Counted from the first letter of the stretch, positions 11,274 through 21,196 are shown. The stretch is DNA of 64,000 nt from Mycoavidus cysteinexigens (GCF_003966915.1 NZ_AP018150.1:2108001-2172000); one strand, 5' to 3'. Translations and numbers: made by a program. The notes: a model not told the origin generated them from the sequence alone.

Positions 11274-11646
11274 GTATCAGGCTAGTTGGTTCTACGGCAA
11301 GAAGCCGCGCTAACGGCTACTGCATTAAGAATAAGGGGCTGTATCAAGAGCCAAGGTACAGATGAAAAACGCGTAATTTTAGCATGCGCAGCTGTTTGTC
11401 CAAGCCCAGTTATCCCCGCCCACCTGTTGCGTGCTTGCCACAATCACCTAATCACAGCCCGCTTTAGAAAGAATCTTCACCGACGGAAGGATACGATATG
11501 GCAGAATAGCTATGCGCAAACAGACATTGCAGTGCAATTTATTGAGTATTTTTCACTTGCTTTCAATGCCACCCTGCGAGCATCATTTTTCTAATCATCA
11601 GACACGCAGCAAACCTGCGATATATCTCAAACTCGAGAGGAGAAAT
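11274..11646. other. Divergent intergenic region between gyrA and ompA
   Basis: 373 bases separate the gyrA start (minus) from the ompA start (plus), so promoters for both must lie here. I found no convincing -35/-10 pair. A strong ribosome binding site (GAGAGGAG) immediately precedes ompA. The long frame that opens upstream of ompA at 11512 is an extension without family similarity. No RNA gene or repeat is seen. Confidence 0.5.
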
Positions 11647-12336
11647 ATGAACAAACTATCCAAGCTCGCTTTCATCGCAGCTACTGCAGCTTTCGCTGCA
11701 TCCGCTTCGGCGCAATCGGTGCCGCTTTCGCAACAAACAAGCACCGACAATTGGGCCAACGGCAGTCAAGAATATGTATGGACCAATGGTTCCAATGAAC
11801 TGTGCTGGCGCAGTGCAACTTGGACGCCAACCACCGCCAATCCAAAATGCGATGGCGCACTTGTCGTTCAAGCTACTGAGACACCTCCTGTCGTGCCACA
11901 AATTACTAGCCAAAAAGTAACGTATCAGGCGGATACACTGTTTGATTTTGACAAAGCAGTACTCAAAGCAAGCGGCAAGGCCGAATTGGATACACTGGTA
12001 CATAAAGTCCAGAGCCTTAACCTTGAAGTCATCGTTGCGACAGGCCATACTGATAAAATCGGTAAGGATGGTTACAATGATCAGCTTTCAATGAAACGGG
12101 CGCAAGCCGTTAAAACCTATTTGGCGAGCCAAGGTGTTGACGCCAACCGGATTTATACGGAAGCTAAAGGCAAGCGTAATCCTGTAGTCACCGATTGCCA
12201 CCAAAAGAAACGCAAGGATTTGATTGAATGTTTGGCTCCAAACCGCCGCGTTGAAATTGAAGTGGTAGGCACCGTGACCGCGCAAACCAATCAGCCGACT
12301 CAACCTGAGGTAACGACGGTTAAGCCTGCTTATTAA
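11647..12336 (+). CDS. ompA: OmpA-family outer membrane protein
   Basis: A 229-residue envelope protein that anchors the outer membrane to peptidoglycan. It has a Sec signal peptide ending in ASASAQ, a short N-terminal region rather than a full 8-strand barrel, and a C-terminal OmpA domain (about residues 95-210) with TLFDFDKAVLK, TGHTDKIGKDGYN and NRRVEIEV. Two cysteines flanking the KKRKD stretch (DCHQKKRKDLIEC) match the conserved disulfide of this subfamily. I chose ATG 11647 for its strong SD. A terminator follows; ubiG is next. Confidence 0.92.
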   Translation: MNKLSKLAFIAATAAFAASASAQSVPLSQQTSTDNWANGSQEYVWTNGSNELCWRSATWTPTTANPKCDGALVVQATETPPVVPQITSQKVTYQADTLFDFDKAVLKASGKAELDTLVHKVQSLNLEVIVATGHTDKIGKDGYNDQLSMKRAQAVKTYLASQGVDANRIYTEAKGKRNPVVTDCHQKKRKDLIECLAPNRRVEIEVVGTVTAQTNQPTQPEVTTVKPAY

Positions 12337-12362
12337 GCTAAGCGGTATATAGTGATACGAAG

Positions 12363-12388
12363 GCCCTGCTGCTGCAGGGCTTTTTTTT
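12363..12388 (+). terminator. Rho-independent terminator after ompA
   Basis: GCCCTGC-TGCT-GCAGGGC forms a perfect 7-bp GC-rich stem with a 4-base loop (12363-12380), followed by eight T residues. This is a textbook intrinsic terminator, ending the ompA transcript before ubiG. Confidence 0.93.
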
Positions 12389-12406
12389 ACAGTCCAGATT
12401 AAATCG

Positions 12407-13105
12407 ATGATCAACGCTGATCCACACGAACTCAGAAAATTTAGCGCTTTAGCCCATCGCTGGTGGGATCCGAATGCCGAATTCAAACCCCTGCACCAAC
12501 TCAACCCATTGCGGCTTGAATGGATTAACTCTTATGCGCAACTGAATGGCAAGCGCATCTTAGATATAGGGTGTGGTGGAGGTATTCTGGCTGAATCAAT
12601 GGCTCAGCTTAACGCTCAGGTCAAAGGCATTGACCTAGCTTCTGATGCATTAAACGCCGCTGAGTTGCACCGCCTTGAAAGTGGCGTAGCACTAGACTAC
12701 GAAGAAATCTCAGCCGAAGCGCTCGCCATCCGTGAGCCAGGTGCTTATGATGTGGTGACCTGCATGGAAATGCTCGAGCATGTGCCGGACCCGAGCGCCA
12801 TTGTCACTGCTTGCGCCAAGCTGGTTAAACCAGGCGGCTGGGTATTTTTTTCAACCCTTAACCGGAATTTAAGATCTTATCTATTTGCCATCATTGCAGC
12901 AGAATATATCGCTCGTATGTTACCTCGCGGCACACATGACTATGCCCGCTTTATCCGTCCGGCTGAATTGAGTGCCTATGTGCGTGCAGCAGGTTTGCGT
13001 TTACACACATTTAAAGGGGTCAGCTATGCGCCAATCAGCCAGCGCTTTACGCTCTCTAATGACACCCGCATTAATTATATGTTGGCTTGTCGGCGCAAGG
13101 CCTGA
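12407..13105 (+). CDS. ubiG: Ubiquinone biosynthesis O-methyltransferase
   Basis: A SAM-dependent methyltransferase that performs both O-methylations in ubiquinone synthesis at the inner membrane face. It begins with the family signature [19 protein letters not shown] and has motif [14 protein letters not shown] at residues 52-64. [11 protein letters not shown] and [13 protein letters not shown] are motifs II/III. The length of 232 residues is standard. The start lies directly behind the ompA terminator; gph follows 73 bases downstream, the usual ompA-ubiG-gph order of Burkholderia. Confidence 0.95.
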   Translation: MINADPHELRKFSALAHRWWDPNAEFKPLHQLNPLRLEWINSYAQLNGKRILDIGCGGGILAESMAQLNAQVKGIDLASDALNAAELHRLESGVALDYEEISAEALAIREPGAYDVVTCMEMLEHVPDPSAIVTACAKLVKPGGWVFFSTLNRNLRSYLFAIIAAEYIARMLPRGTHDYARFIRPAELSAYVRAAGLRLHTFKGVSYAPISQRFTLSNDTRINYMLACRRKA

Positions 13106-13178
13106 AAACCTAACCCAATAAGCTTAACTGGCCGCCCAATCGAGCTCGCTTTCAACCTAATTTAATCCGGCTGTTTCT

Positions 13179-13880
13179 ATGTCCAGTCACACCAATATCT
13201 CATTTATCTCACCGAGTGCCGAACGGGCAATTCTGTTCGATCTGGATGGCACACTTGCTGATACTGCCCCTAACCTTGCAGCGGCAGCCAATAAAATGCG
13301 CCAGGCACGCGGTATGGCAATGCTACCGCTTGAGCAGTTACGGCCGTTTGCTTCTGCCGGTGCACGCGGACTGCTCAAAGGCGCATTCGGGGTTGATGCA
13401 ACCCACGCTGACCTTCCAACGATGGTTGAAGAATTTTTAATTAACTATGCGGCTGACCTTGACAGTGCAACCGTGCTTTTTCCAGGCATTGCCGCCTTGC
13501 TCGCCGAACTCTCCGCCCATCAGGTGCGCTGGGGCATTGTAACGAATAAAATCGACCGATTGACGCAACCGTTAGTAGAACGGCTCGGCCTTAATCACGC
13601 AAGCTGTGTGGTCAGTGGAGACACTACAGCTCATGCTAAGCCGCACCCAGCGCCGCTTTTATACGCGGCCCAACAACTTCAGCTTATACCGACGCAGATT
13701 GTCTATATCGGCGATGATTTACGCGATATACAGGCTGGCCAAGCAGCCGGGATGAAAACCATTGCCGCAGCGTATGGCTATGGTGGGCAATTGTCACCTG
13801 AAAAATGGCAGGCCAATTATATCGTTGACTCTCCTGCGGAATTGCGGAATTTATTGTTTAGGAATAAAACTTCGGTTTAA
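13179..13880 (+). CDS. gph: Phosphoglycolate phosphatase (HAD family)
   Basis: It removes phosphate from 2-phosphoglycolate formed during DNA repair. HAD motif I FDLDGTLADT (nucleophile Asp21, Asp23) is preceded by a 14-residue N-terminal tail; motif II is in GIVTNK, the catalytic Lys in HAKPHPAPLLYA and motif IV in YIGDDLRDIQAG. 233 residues is typical. It follows ubiG on the same strand. The downstream gap holds the hairpin over the next start codon. Confidence 0.92.
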   Translation: MSSHTNISFISPSAERAILFDLDGTLADTAPNLAAAANKMRQARGMAMLPLEQLRPFASAGARGLLKGAFGVDATHADLPTMVEEFLINYAADLDSATVLFPGIAALLAELSAHQVRWGIVTNKIDRLTQPLVERLGLNHASCVVSGDTTAHAKPHPAPLLYAAQQLQLIPTQIVYIGDDLRDIQAGQAAGMKTIAAAYGYGGQLSPEKWQANYIVDSPAELRNLLFRNKTSV

Positions 13881-13929
13881 CTCACTTAATTTCGCAAATT
13901 AGCCATTAGAATAAATGGGGTGCATATTA

Positions 13930-13964
13930 CATTTTTGCTTCTATAGTTTAGGAAAGCAAAAATG
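13930..13964 (+). promoter_or_regulatory. RNA hairpin that buries the start codon of the next gene
   Basis: CATTTTTGCTT (13930-13940) is perfectly complementary to AAGCAAAAATG (13954-13964). The right arm contains the ATG of the downstream gene (13962-13964), and the 13-base loop carries its presumed Shine-Dalgarno (TAGGA). The AU-rich stem would hide the start codon and could melt with temperature or factor binding. Pairing is seen directly; regulation is inferred. Confidence 0.5.
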
Positions 13965-14999
13965 TTAAAATATTTGGCAAGTATGTATGCAACAATATCT
14001 GCTCAGATGAATGGCAATCAAGCCACTAATGAACAGCAATTGGAAGCAGCTGATATTTCGACTGCATCCCAAAATCCGTCAATTTCTAATCCCACCCCCT
14101 CAAAACACAATAATTATCCAGTAAGGCAACGCTTATTCCCAACACAAGTAGACTATCAACAAGTCCTGCCCCCTCAAATACTTCACAATTCTCATGTCTC
14201 TTTATCAGGAAAGGATGCCTCTTTAATCCAAGGGCCCACCGCTTTACTCGAAGCAAATAAACCTGAACAACTTATTTTCAATCTATATAATAATTTCTTC
14301 AAACTAAAACAAGAAGAATCTTCTTTAATTGATCGGAGAGTACAAATTTTATGCAATCCCTCAGAAAGTGCAGAGTATGACGAAGAAGACCTTAAAGTTA
14401 TTGACGAAAAATTAGAAAGAATACGTAGTGATTTATCATCTCAGATAGAAAAATTACCTTTTGAAATCGAAGAAATTTATCTCAAAAAGCTTAATGATCT
14501 TAATATTAATGCTTATGATAACGCAGGGGAAAAAATCAGTTTACTCAAGGAGCCTGAACAAAAATTTCATAGGAAAAATACACTTAAAGAAATTAATCCA
14601 AAAATAAAACAAATAAAAGGAAAGCCAATTAATGAGATTGCAGAAATATATAAAAATTTACGTCTAAATCATTTAGATTTAAAAGATAAATACAAGGCAC
14701 TTAATACTTGCAATTTAATCCCCATAAGGGAAGATCAGCTTATCAATTTAGAGAAAATGATTAATAATATACATACTTTAATGGAGACATGCGAAGAAAA
14801 AAAACTGACCCTCTTTGATATAGCAACCTTTGTACCAGCCCCCGCTGCCCCACATCAGAGCGCTCAAGTACCTGACACCACCGTTCCATCTCAGAGCACT
14901 CAAGTAAACTCTAGTGCCAAGATCCGGAACCAACCTAATAAAGCTCAATCAGACGATGCAACAACCAATCCTTATGACTACCGTTATCAAGCTTGGTAA
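13962..14999 (+). CDS. AT-rich orphan protein, coiled-coil, possible secreted effector
   Basis: I do not recognise this 345-residue protein. Its codons are clearly richer in A/T than the neighbours, suggesting acquisition. The first 80 residues are Ser/Thr/Gln/Pro-rich and lack a Sec signal peptide. Residues about 95-290 are strongly helical, charged and coiled-coil-like. The C-terminus is a Pro/Ser/Gln linker with the near-repeated segments APAAPHQSAQVPDT and TVPSQSTQVNSS. A disordered N-terminus followed by helices in an orphan gene resembles secreted effectors of host-associated bacteria, but that is inference. Its start codon is buried in a hairpin. Confidence 0.7.
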   Translation: MLKYLASMYATISAQMNGNQATNEQQLEAADISTASQNPSISNPTPSKHNNYPVRQRLFPTQVDYQQVLPPQILHNSHVSLSGKDASLIQGPTALLEANKPEQLIFNLYNNFFKLKQEESSLIDRRVQILCNPSESAEYDEEDLKVIDEKLERIRSDLSSQIEKLPFEIEEIYLKKLNDLNINAYDNAGEKISLLKEPEQKFHRKNTLKEINPKIKQIKGKPINEIAEIYKNLRLNHLDLKDKYKALNTCNLIPIREDQLINLEKMINNIHTLMETCEEKKLTLFDIATFVPAPAAPHQSAQVPDTTVPSQSTQVNSSAKIRNQPNKAQSDDATTNPYDYRYQAW

Positions 15000-15138
15000 T
15001 GCAATCTACTTACTGTTCGGCCAACTGAATTTAGATCTACGCTAGCGACTAGGTTAAGCGCTCTGGTCAAGAATACGCAAAATAGAACCTGCATACAGCA
15101 GAACTTTGCCATTTTTCTAAATTAAACAATCGCTATGC

Positions 15139-17154
15139 CTAAAACCTCAATCTAAGCCTCGCCCACACCATCCGCCCCGGTTCATGAATTGGGACCAAGT
15201 TATCCGTTGGGTAGCCAAATCCTGCATTCCCTGCTCGATTTAAATGCTCAGCATAATTTTTATTCAACACGTTATCTATACCCACTGCCAAGTGCGCGAT
15301 TTTATTGATTTGATAACCCGCATTCAGCGACAATAGACCAAAGCCGGCACTTCGGCCCAAATCCTTGCCAACCACATTACCTTGAGCTAATGCGTATCGC
15401 TGCTGCGCAGCAACCAACCGCCAAATTGCTCCAGCTGATAAGCGGCTATCATCATAACGCAGCCCAAAACGCGTATCTAACGGTGGCATCTGAGGTAAAG
15501 GCTTACCCTCATGGGTATTTTCACCCCAAGCATAGGCCAGGCTATTTTCCACGCTCCAATGACTCGCTAACTGCCAACTCGCTCCCAACTCGCCGCCCAT
15601 AATGCGGCCATTGACCTGCGTCGTTGCCGTTTTTGCATTCAGCGTTTTAAATAAAATAAAATTATTCACATACCCCAAATAAGCCGACGTCCATACTTGC
15701 AATCGATCCGTCACGTAGCGTGCACCCAAGTCAAGCTGGGTGGTTTTTTCAGGCTGAATGCCAGCAAACGCATTCAGCGAACCCGTCGGGCCTAAGTCGG
15801 GCGAAAAAAGCTCCCAATAGTCAGGAAAACGCGCGACATGACCAATACCTATATACAACATAGCAGGAAGACGATTTAAATCACGCTCATAGCGCATAAA
15901 CGCGCTAGGCAAAACAGCATGACGCTGCTGATTAGAAGTAGGACTAAAAGGCCGATGGTCTTTGGTCTGGACCCAGTCTAAGCGAGCACCGCTAATTACA
16001 CGCATGTGCTCGGTCATATACCAGGTCAATTCGTTAAAAAACCCCATTTGGGAAAGGCTGACTTGTTTCGTCCATGGCTTGCTCTCGTAAGCGCCAAATC
16101 CTGCACCGAAACGCCCTTGGCGTTGATGAGTCTGCGCATCCAAACCACTTACCAGTTTGACGTCATTGCCCCACGGTAAAGTAGCTGCCAGACGCGCCCC
16201 TACAATCTGGCGCTCTACTTCAGACGCTTTTGGCCCCTGCGACGGAACCGGACGCAATGTGTAGTTATCCATTACGTGGTCTGCGTGATTGTAATAAATC
16301 TGTGCTTCTAGCGTATCCAATAAGCCACTTAAATGTTTTTTCTCAAAACGCAAACCAAAACTATTGCGCTTAAAACGCGCGCCATCCATACCCCGCCCAG
16401 CATATCGAGCGGCGCCATCGCCAGTACCAGCGCTTAATTCTAAGCGCGTATGCGCCGCAGGCGTCCATCCTAGCGCGACATCCGTATTCCATTTATCCCA
16501 GCCAGATGGCACGGTCTGACCCGCCCCATCCGCGTAGTCGCCGGCATGCGCCTGGTTCGCCATTAGCCGCAGATACCCTTCTGCAGCACCCACGGTTAAA
16601 TCGGCTCTTTGCTCGTTACGGCCCCACGCTCCGCCCAACACACTTCCATCAAAGCGGATACCCGCCGTGTCAAATCTTTGCGCGCGGTGTTCGAAACGAA
16701 TCGTGCCGGCTGAGGCCCCTGGGCCTCCAGTTACGGTTTGAGGCCCTTTAATGACCGTCAATTCATCATAGTTTTCAGGCGAAATATAAGAAGTCGGCGC
16801 GTCCATTCTGTTGCCGCATGCTCCCAATAACGTACTGCCATCGGTCAGGATATTTAAACGCGAGCCAAACATGCCGCGCAATACAGGGTCTCCATTCGCG
16901 CCGCCATTTCGGATCACCGAAAACCCAGGAATTTTTTTCAAGTAGTCCGCACCATCACTCACTGGCGTTTGGTTAAATTCTTTAGGGTTCGTTATGACCT
17001 TCAACGGCGTAGCTTGCCGCGTTGCCGTCACCACCACTGGCTGATGCGTTAAACCATGGCGGACTTCTTCTTCGGGTTGGGCGCTGACCTGAACTGGCAA
17101 AGTCGTAGCACAAGCCATAATCAACCCGGATGTATATCGATGAGCGCGCTTCAT
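15139..17154 (-). CDS. oprC: TonB-dependent copper receptor, OprC/NosA type
   Basis: A 671-residue outer membrane receptor with signal peptide (cleavage near VSAQ), plug domain (about 45-155) and a 22-strand barrel ending in aromatic ...RLRLRF. It matches the copper subfamily: Cys113-x3-Met117 in the plug loop GACGNRMDAP, and His293-x-Met295 in HVMDNYTLR. Those four correspond to the copper ligands described for Pseudomonas OprC. The TonB box is near VVVTATRQ. It is transcribed alone, divergently from the lipase operon, with a 209-base shared region in which I see no obvious Fur or CopR-type operator. Confidence 0.88.
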   Translation of the reverse strand: MKRAHRYTSGLIMACATTLPVQVSAQPEEEVRHGLTHQPVVVTATRQATPLKVITNPKEFNQTPVSDGADYLKKIPGFSVIRNGGANGDPVLRGMFGSRLNILTDGSTLLGACGNRMDAPTSYISPENYDELTVIKGPQTVTGGPGASAGTIRFEHRAQRFDTAGIRFDGSVLGGAWGRNEQRADLTVGAAEGYLRLMANQAHAGDYADGAGQTVPSGWDKWNTDVALGWTPAAHTRLELSAGTGDGAARYAGRGMDGARFKRNSFGLRFEKKHLSGLLDTLEAQIYYNHADHVMDNYTLRPVPSQGPKASEVERQIVGARLAATLPWGNDVKLVSGLDAQTHQRQGRFGAGFGAYESKPWTKQVSLSQMGFFNELTWYMTEHMRVISGARLDWVQTKDHRPFSPTSNQQRHAVLPSAFMRYERDLNRLPAMLYIGIGHVARFPDYWELFSPDLGPTGSLNAFAGIQPEKTTQLDLGARYVTDRLQVWTSAYLGYVNNFILFKTLNAKTATTQVNGRIMGGELGASWQLASHWSVENSLAYAWGENTHEGKPLPQMPPLDTRFGLRYDDSRLSAGAIWRLVAAQQRYALAQGNVVGKDLGRSAGFGLLSLNAGYQINKIAHLAVGIDNVLNKNYAEHLNRAGNAGFGYPTDNLVPIHEPGRMVWARLRLRF

Positions 17155-17363
17155 GCAAATCTAAAAAAATAAAAAACGCGAAGCATAGCACCTCGTTACT
17201 GCCTTAACCAACAAGCCTCAATGCAGCTTCCGAAAACCTACTCTAAATCAGCCACTTCGGATTTTCAGCGGGTGCTTCGCATGCCTCTCAAAAGCCTTTA
17301 ACCATCTAGCTATCTTGCATTTAAAGCAGTCAATATTTAAAGCCATATATAGGGAGAAGTTTT

Positions 17364-18371
17364 ATGAGAACGCATGGCTTATTCAGGCGTTGTATCGCAG
17401 CGAGCACGCTTTTAGTGAGTTCATTAGCTTGTGCCGAGTACGACATCATTGCCTCTAAACCTTCAGTTAGCGCAACGGATCAAACAGCGCACACGCAGTA
17501 CCCAATCATTTTAGTTCACGGCATAGCCGGCGCCGCGATTCGGTTTGGCGTATCGGAATATTGGTATCAAATTCCAGTTTACCTAGCCCGCCATGGCGCA
17601 CAAGTTTATGTCGCGGATGTTGCCGCTTTTAATAGTGAGTTAGTGCGCGGTGAACAATTACGCGCGCAAGTACAGCGCGTCCTGGATGTAACCGGCGCGC
17701 CAAAGGTTAATTTAATTGCACACAGCCAAGGCGGCTTTGATTCCCGTTATGTAGCAACGATTATGCCAGCGCAAGTTGCCTCCATCACCACTATCGGCTC
17801 GCCGCATAAAGGAACCGAGCTGCTAGAATATGCCGAAATGGATATTGGTCGCTTTTTAGTTAAGCTGGCAGCGCCTGTCGCCAATTTCGTCGGAACTCTG
17901 ATGAGTTGGTTTAATGATGCCAATTATGAGCAAGACGTCGAAAACCCGCTCAAACTTATGACACCAGCAGGCGCCGCCGCTTTTACGCGAGATTTTCCAA
18001 CCGCGGGACTCAGTTCGCAAAGGTGTGGGTATGGCCAAGAGCAAGATGTCCGCGCAGGCCACGTGCAAAAGCTTTATTCGTGGACAGGGAATTATTACTA
18101 CCGGCCGTTTGACTTTAGTAACCTAAAAATGCCTAGTTTTATCGATCTCGTCTTCTCAGTATCTGGTACGATGATCAAGTTAAAAGAGGGTGGTGAGAAT
18201 GACGGTGCAGTGCCGGTATGCAGTAGCTTATTTGGTAAAGTAGTGGGAGCGTATAAATGGGACCACTTAAACGAAGCGAATGGCGTAGCCGGTCGTTTAC
18301 AAATAGGTTCGCCTGATCCACGAGCTGTCATTTACGCGCACTTGATACGACTCGTTAATAATAATCTCTAG
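17364..18371 (+). CDS. Secreted triacylglycerol lipase (family I.1/I.2)
   Basis: An extracellular alpha/beta hydrolase of 335 residues with a signal peptide (cleavage near LACA). The oxyanion HGIAGA is at about 52-57, nucleophile Ser121 in AHSQGG, acid Asp280 in ENDGAVPV and His301 in KWDHLNEANG; Cys221 and Cys286 probably form the conserved disulfide. The lipase-specific foldase gene follows 18 bases downstream, as required for folding in the periplasm before type II secretion. The start has an AGGGAGA ribosome binding site. Confidence 0.93.
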   Translation: MRTHGLFRRCIAASTLLVSSLACAEYDIIASKPSVSATDQTAHTQYPIILVHGIAGAAIRFGVSEYWYQIPVYLARHGAQVYVADVAAFNSELVRGEQLRAQVQRVLDVTGAPKVNLIAHSQGGFDSRYVATIMPAQVASITTIGSPHKGTELLEYAEMDIGRFLVKLAAPVANFVGTLMSWFNDANYEQDVENPLKLMTPAGAAAFTRDFPTAGLSSQRCGYGQEQDVRAGHVQKLYSWTGNYYYRPFDFSNLKMPSFIDLVFSVSGTMIKLKEGGENDGAVPVCSSLFGKVVGAYKWDHLNEANGVAGRLQIGSPDPRAVIYAHLIRLVNNNL

Positions 18372-18389
18372 GTTCTTCAAAAAATAACC

Positions 18390-19301
18390 ATGATGAAGCA
18401 TTCAATATGGCTGGGAGTACTCGTAGCCGTGATTGGAACAGTGGTGGGATATTTCGGCTGGCGCATAATGGCAGCGCCTGCGCCAACCGCAGCGCAGCTC
18501 ACCCTACCTGCAATGCAGCCCTCTATGCCGACGTCATGGCTCGCTGGTGACGCAGCATCTTCCATCAGTGTTAACCTGCCCGCCTCTTTACAAGGGACAA
18601 CCATACCTACGCTTTTGAAAGAGGATGCGCATCAACATTTACAAAAAACCAGCGATGTGCGCGATTTCTTTGATTTTCTGCTAATTGCGCAAAATGAACT
18701 TCCCGCTGAACAACTGAATGCTTTTGCACTTCAGCAAATTACCGCCCAACTCACCTCTGCTGCCGCGATCCAAGAAGCGCTAGATTTATGGCGCCGCTAT
18801 CAAACTTATCGCGCGGCGCTCGGACAGCAATCCAACCATTCATCCGCCTCCGGCGCAGTCGATGAAATGCTGACAACACTTAATCAGGAGCAAGCGCTAC
18901 AGCAACAGTATCTAAGCGATGTAGCTGAAGTTTGGTTTGCGCAAGAAAATAAAGAAAACCAAACCGCGCTAGAACGCTTTAAAATTGGGGCTGATACAAC
19001 CCTAAGTGAAACTGAAAAGAAGCAACGCTTGTTAGCCCTAGGCCCGCCACAAAAAAGCCAACCTGTGGAACTTAGCCCAGAAGCCACCGAGCGCATACAA
19101 CAAGCACGCCAGGCAGAAGAAGCCTGGCAAGCGCAATACGCAGATTATGCCGGCCAACGGACACAAATTGAAACCACCGCCGGTTTATCCAACGACGAAA
19201 AAGCATTGCAAATCCAACAATTGCGCCGTCGTTTTTTTAGCAGCGAGGCAGAAGCGGCGCGCGCGCTGGCTTTTGACCGTATCTACAAGAATCGAAATTG
19301 A
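18390..19301 (+). CDS. lifO: Lipase-specific foldase (steric chaperone)
   Basis: An inner-membrane-anchored periplasmic chaperone that folds the preceding lipase. One N-terminal membrane helix ([19 protein letters not shown]) is followed by an Ala/Pro-rich linker and a long helical domain. The family signature RxxFDY is visible as [14 protein letters not shown]. At 303 residues it is slightly short compared with Burkholderia LimB. ATG codons at 18390 and 18393 are equivalent start choices. Its TGA overlaps the TTG start of trmB. Confidence 0.92.
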   Translation: MMKHSIWLGVLVAVIGTVVGYFGWRIMAAPAPTAAQLTLPAMQPSMPTSWLAGDAASSISVNLPASLQGTTIPTLLKEDAHQHLQKTSDVRDFFDFLLIAQNELPAEQLNAFALQQITAQLTSAAAIQEALDLWRRYQTYRAALGQQSNHSSASGAVDEMLTTLNQEQALQQQYLSDVAEVWFAQENKENQTALERFKIGADTTLSETEKKQRLLALGPPQKSQPVELSPEATERIQQARQAEEAWQAQYADYAGQRTQIETTAGLSNDEKALQIQQLRRRFFSSEAEAARALAFDRIYKNRN

Positions 19302-20008
19302 TAGAGTCTAACCCCACCCCTGAAGCTTTAGCCCAGCGCCGCGTGCGCAGTTTTGTGACGCGTGCTGGACGTATCTCCAACGCACAACAGTATGCACTCG
19401 ACACGCTTGCGCCACGCTTTGTGTTGCCTTGTTCCGCCGCCACCGCAGCACTTGACTGGCAAGCGACTTTCGGCAGAAACGCACCCTGTATATTGGAGAT
19501 TGGCTTTGGCATGGGCGCCGCAACGGCTGACATTGCGACCCATTTGCCTGATAGCAATTTTTTAGGGATTGAGGTCCATCAGCCCGGCGTGGGCGCATTA
19601 TTAAAACTTATCGATGAACACCAGCTTGAAAATCTCCGCATCATCCAACACGATGCGGTTGAAGTCATTGAGCGCATGATTACTCCTGCGAGCTTAGATG
19701 GCATTCATATCTTTTTTCCAGATCCATGGCATAAGAAAAGACACCATAAGCGTCGCTTGATCCAAGCTCCTTTCGTCAGCTTACTTGCCTCTCGCCTGAA
19801 AGCCGGCGCTTACTTGCATTGCGCCACAGACTGGCAAAATTATGCTGAGCAAATGCTTGATGTACTCAGCGCTCAACCTTTACTCGAAAATACCGCGCGC
19901 GACTACGCAGCTCGCCCCGCTTATCGCCCAGTCACCAAGTTTGAGAAACGTGGGTTACGGCTGGGACATGGAGTATGGGATTTGGTGTTTCAGCGCCGCG
20001 CAGACTAA
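19298..20008 (+). CDS. trmB: tRNA (guanine-N7-)-methyltransferase
   Basis: It methylates G46 in the variable loop of tRNAs. SAM motif [14 protein letters not shown] and the catalytic/tRNA-binding [15 protein letters not shown] are present, and the [12 protein letters not shown]-terminal motif is complete. The start is a TTG at 19298 overlapping the lipase foldase stop (TTGA); no better in-frame ATG precedes the conserved [12 protein letters not shown] region. 236 residues is normal. It converges on uppP. Confidence 0.92.
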   Translation: MIESNPTPEALAQRRVRSFVTRAGRISNAQQYALDTLAPRFVLPCSAATAALDWQATFGRNAPCILEIGFGMGAATADIATHLPDSNFLGIEVHQPGVGALLKLIDEHQLENLRIIQHDAVEVIERMITPASLDGIHIFFPDPWHKKRHHKRRLIQAPFVSLLASRLKAGAYLHCATDWQNYAEQMLDVLSAQPLLENTARDYAARPAYRPVTKFEKRGLRLGHGVWDLVFQRRAD

Positions 20009-20017
20009 ATTCAACCG

Positions 20018-20033
20018 GGGAGCATCCGCTCCC
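20018..20033. terminator. Small hairpin between convergent trmB and uppP
   Basis: GGGAGC-ATCC-GCTCCC is a perfect 6-bp stem in the 42-base gap between the two stops. It lacks a clear T-run on either side, so it may be only a weak bidirectional terminator. Confidence 0.35.
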
Positions 20034-20050
20034 TAGTCGAGACTAAGTAG

Positions 20051-20893
20051 TTATGCGGCCCACTTGATCACACCGGTATAGGCTGTGATTAAAATCAATA
20101 AGCCAAAACCAATCCGATACCAGGCAAAAACTTTAAAATCATGGGTAGTGATATAGCGCAACAGCCAGCGTACACAAATAAATGCACTCGCAAACGCAGC
20201 GATCAAACCCAAAATAAAAGCGCCAATATCAATTGTCTCAAGCATGGCGCGCATTTTATATAATTCATAGACAGTCGCGCCAAACAAGAGGGGAATTGCT
20301 AAGAAAAAAGAAAATTCTGTCGCAATGCGCCGCTCAAGCCCAAATAACATGCCGCCAATAATCGTTGAACCCGAACGGGAGGTGCCCGGAATTAAAGCCA
20401 AACATTGCGCGAGCCCTACTTTGAGCGCATCTGTTATGGTTAGCTCATCTAGCGCACGCACGCGTGGCCTCTTATCCCCATGAGATTGCCGCCACTCCGC
20501 CCACAGAATGACGATCCCCCCAATAACCAGCGCTAACGCGACTGACACCGGCGTAAACAAGAACGCTTTAATCTGTTTATCAAACATCAGCCCGAAGATC
20601 ACCGCAGGTATGCACGCGACAATAATGTTTAAGATGAAACGACGCGCATTGGGGCGGCGGCTTACGATACCGCTCGCAAGCTCTCCAATCTTACGGCGAA
20701 ATTCCCAGCATACGGCGAGAATCGCGCCAAACTGAATCACCACATCAAATGCTTTGGCTTGCGCACCAGTAAAATTAAGCAGACTTCCCACCACAATCAG
20801 GTGACCCGTGCTTGAGACCGGTAGAAATTCGGTCAATCCTTCGACTATGCCAAGTAACAGCGCCTTAAAAGCAAGTATCCAATCGATGTTCAA
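20051..20893 (-). CDS. uppP: Undecaprenyl-diphosphatase (BacA/UppP)
   Basis: An integral membrane enzyme that recycles the peptidoglycan and LPS lipid carrier by dephosphorylating C55-PP. The catalytic ExxxE lies in [15 protein letters not shown] (Glu18, Glu22), and the second motif [10 protein letters not shown] is near residue 175. Multiple hydrophobic segments match the 8-10 helix fold; 280 residues is standard. It supports the lipid-carrier-dependent O-polysaccharide genes further along. Confidence 0.94.
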   Translation of the reverse strand: MNIDWILAFKALLLGIVEGLTEFLPVSSTGHLIVVGSLLNFTGAQAKAFDVVIQFGAILAVCWEFRRKIGELASGIVSRRPNARRFILNIIVACIPAVIFGLMFDKQIKAFLFTPVSVALALVIGGIVILWAEWRQSHGDKRPRVRALDELTITDALKVGLAQCLALIPGTSRSGSTIIGGMLFGLERRIATEFSFFLAIPLLFGATVYELYKMRAMLETIDIGAFILGLIAAFASAFICVRWLLRYITTHDFKVFAWYRIGFGLLILITAYTGVIKWAA

Positions 20894-21196
20894 ACTACGT
20901 TCCTTTTTGCTAGAGTAAATGAGTATCCGTTATGCTGCTATCTGATCCAACCATCCTTTACTAAGCACGATTTAAGCCGCCATACTTGGCAAAATTGGTA
21001 TACGCGCTCAGTTCGCCCAATCAATACCACTTGGAGTTTTCAGGTAGGAGGCAAGCGCTTAAGCAACCAACTTAATTGCCCCTTTTGACTCTCAATCGCA
21101 GAAAAAAATTCGTTCCATGCGGGCCAGCAAAGATTGAGCTAAATTTCGTCACAGGGAAAACTGGGGCGCCCAATAGACCGTCTTATAAGCTAGAGC
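20894..21196. other. Intergenic region with a short ORF remnant
   Basis: These 303 bases hold no complete gene. On the minus strand a frame between in-frame stops at about 21140 and 21040 reads ...WPAWNEFFSAIESQKG... and ends in LLKRLPPT. Its composition looks protein-like, so it may be the tail of a decayed gene. I cannot name it. Confidence 0.3.

Noticed and set aside
11512-11646. 45-residue N-terminal extension of ompA
   Set aside because: The strong ribosome site and signal peptide start at 11647; the extension is not conserved-looking.
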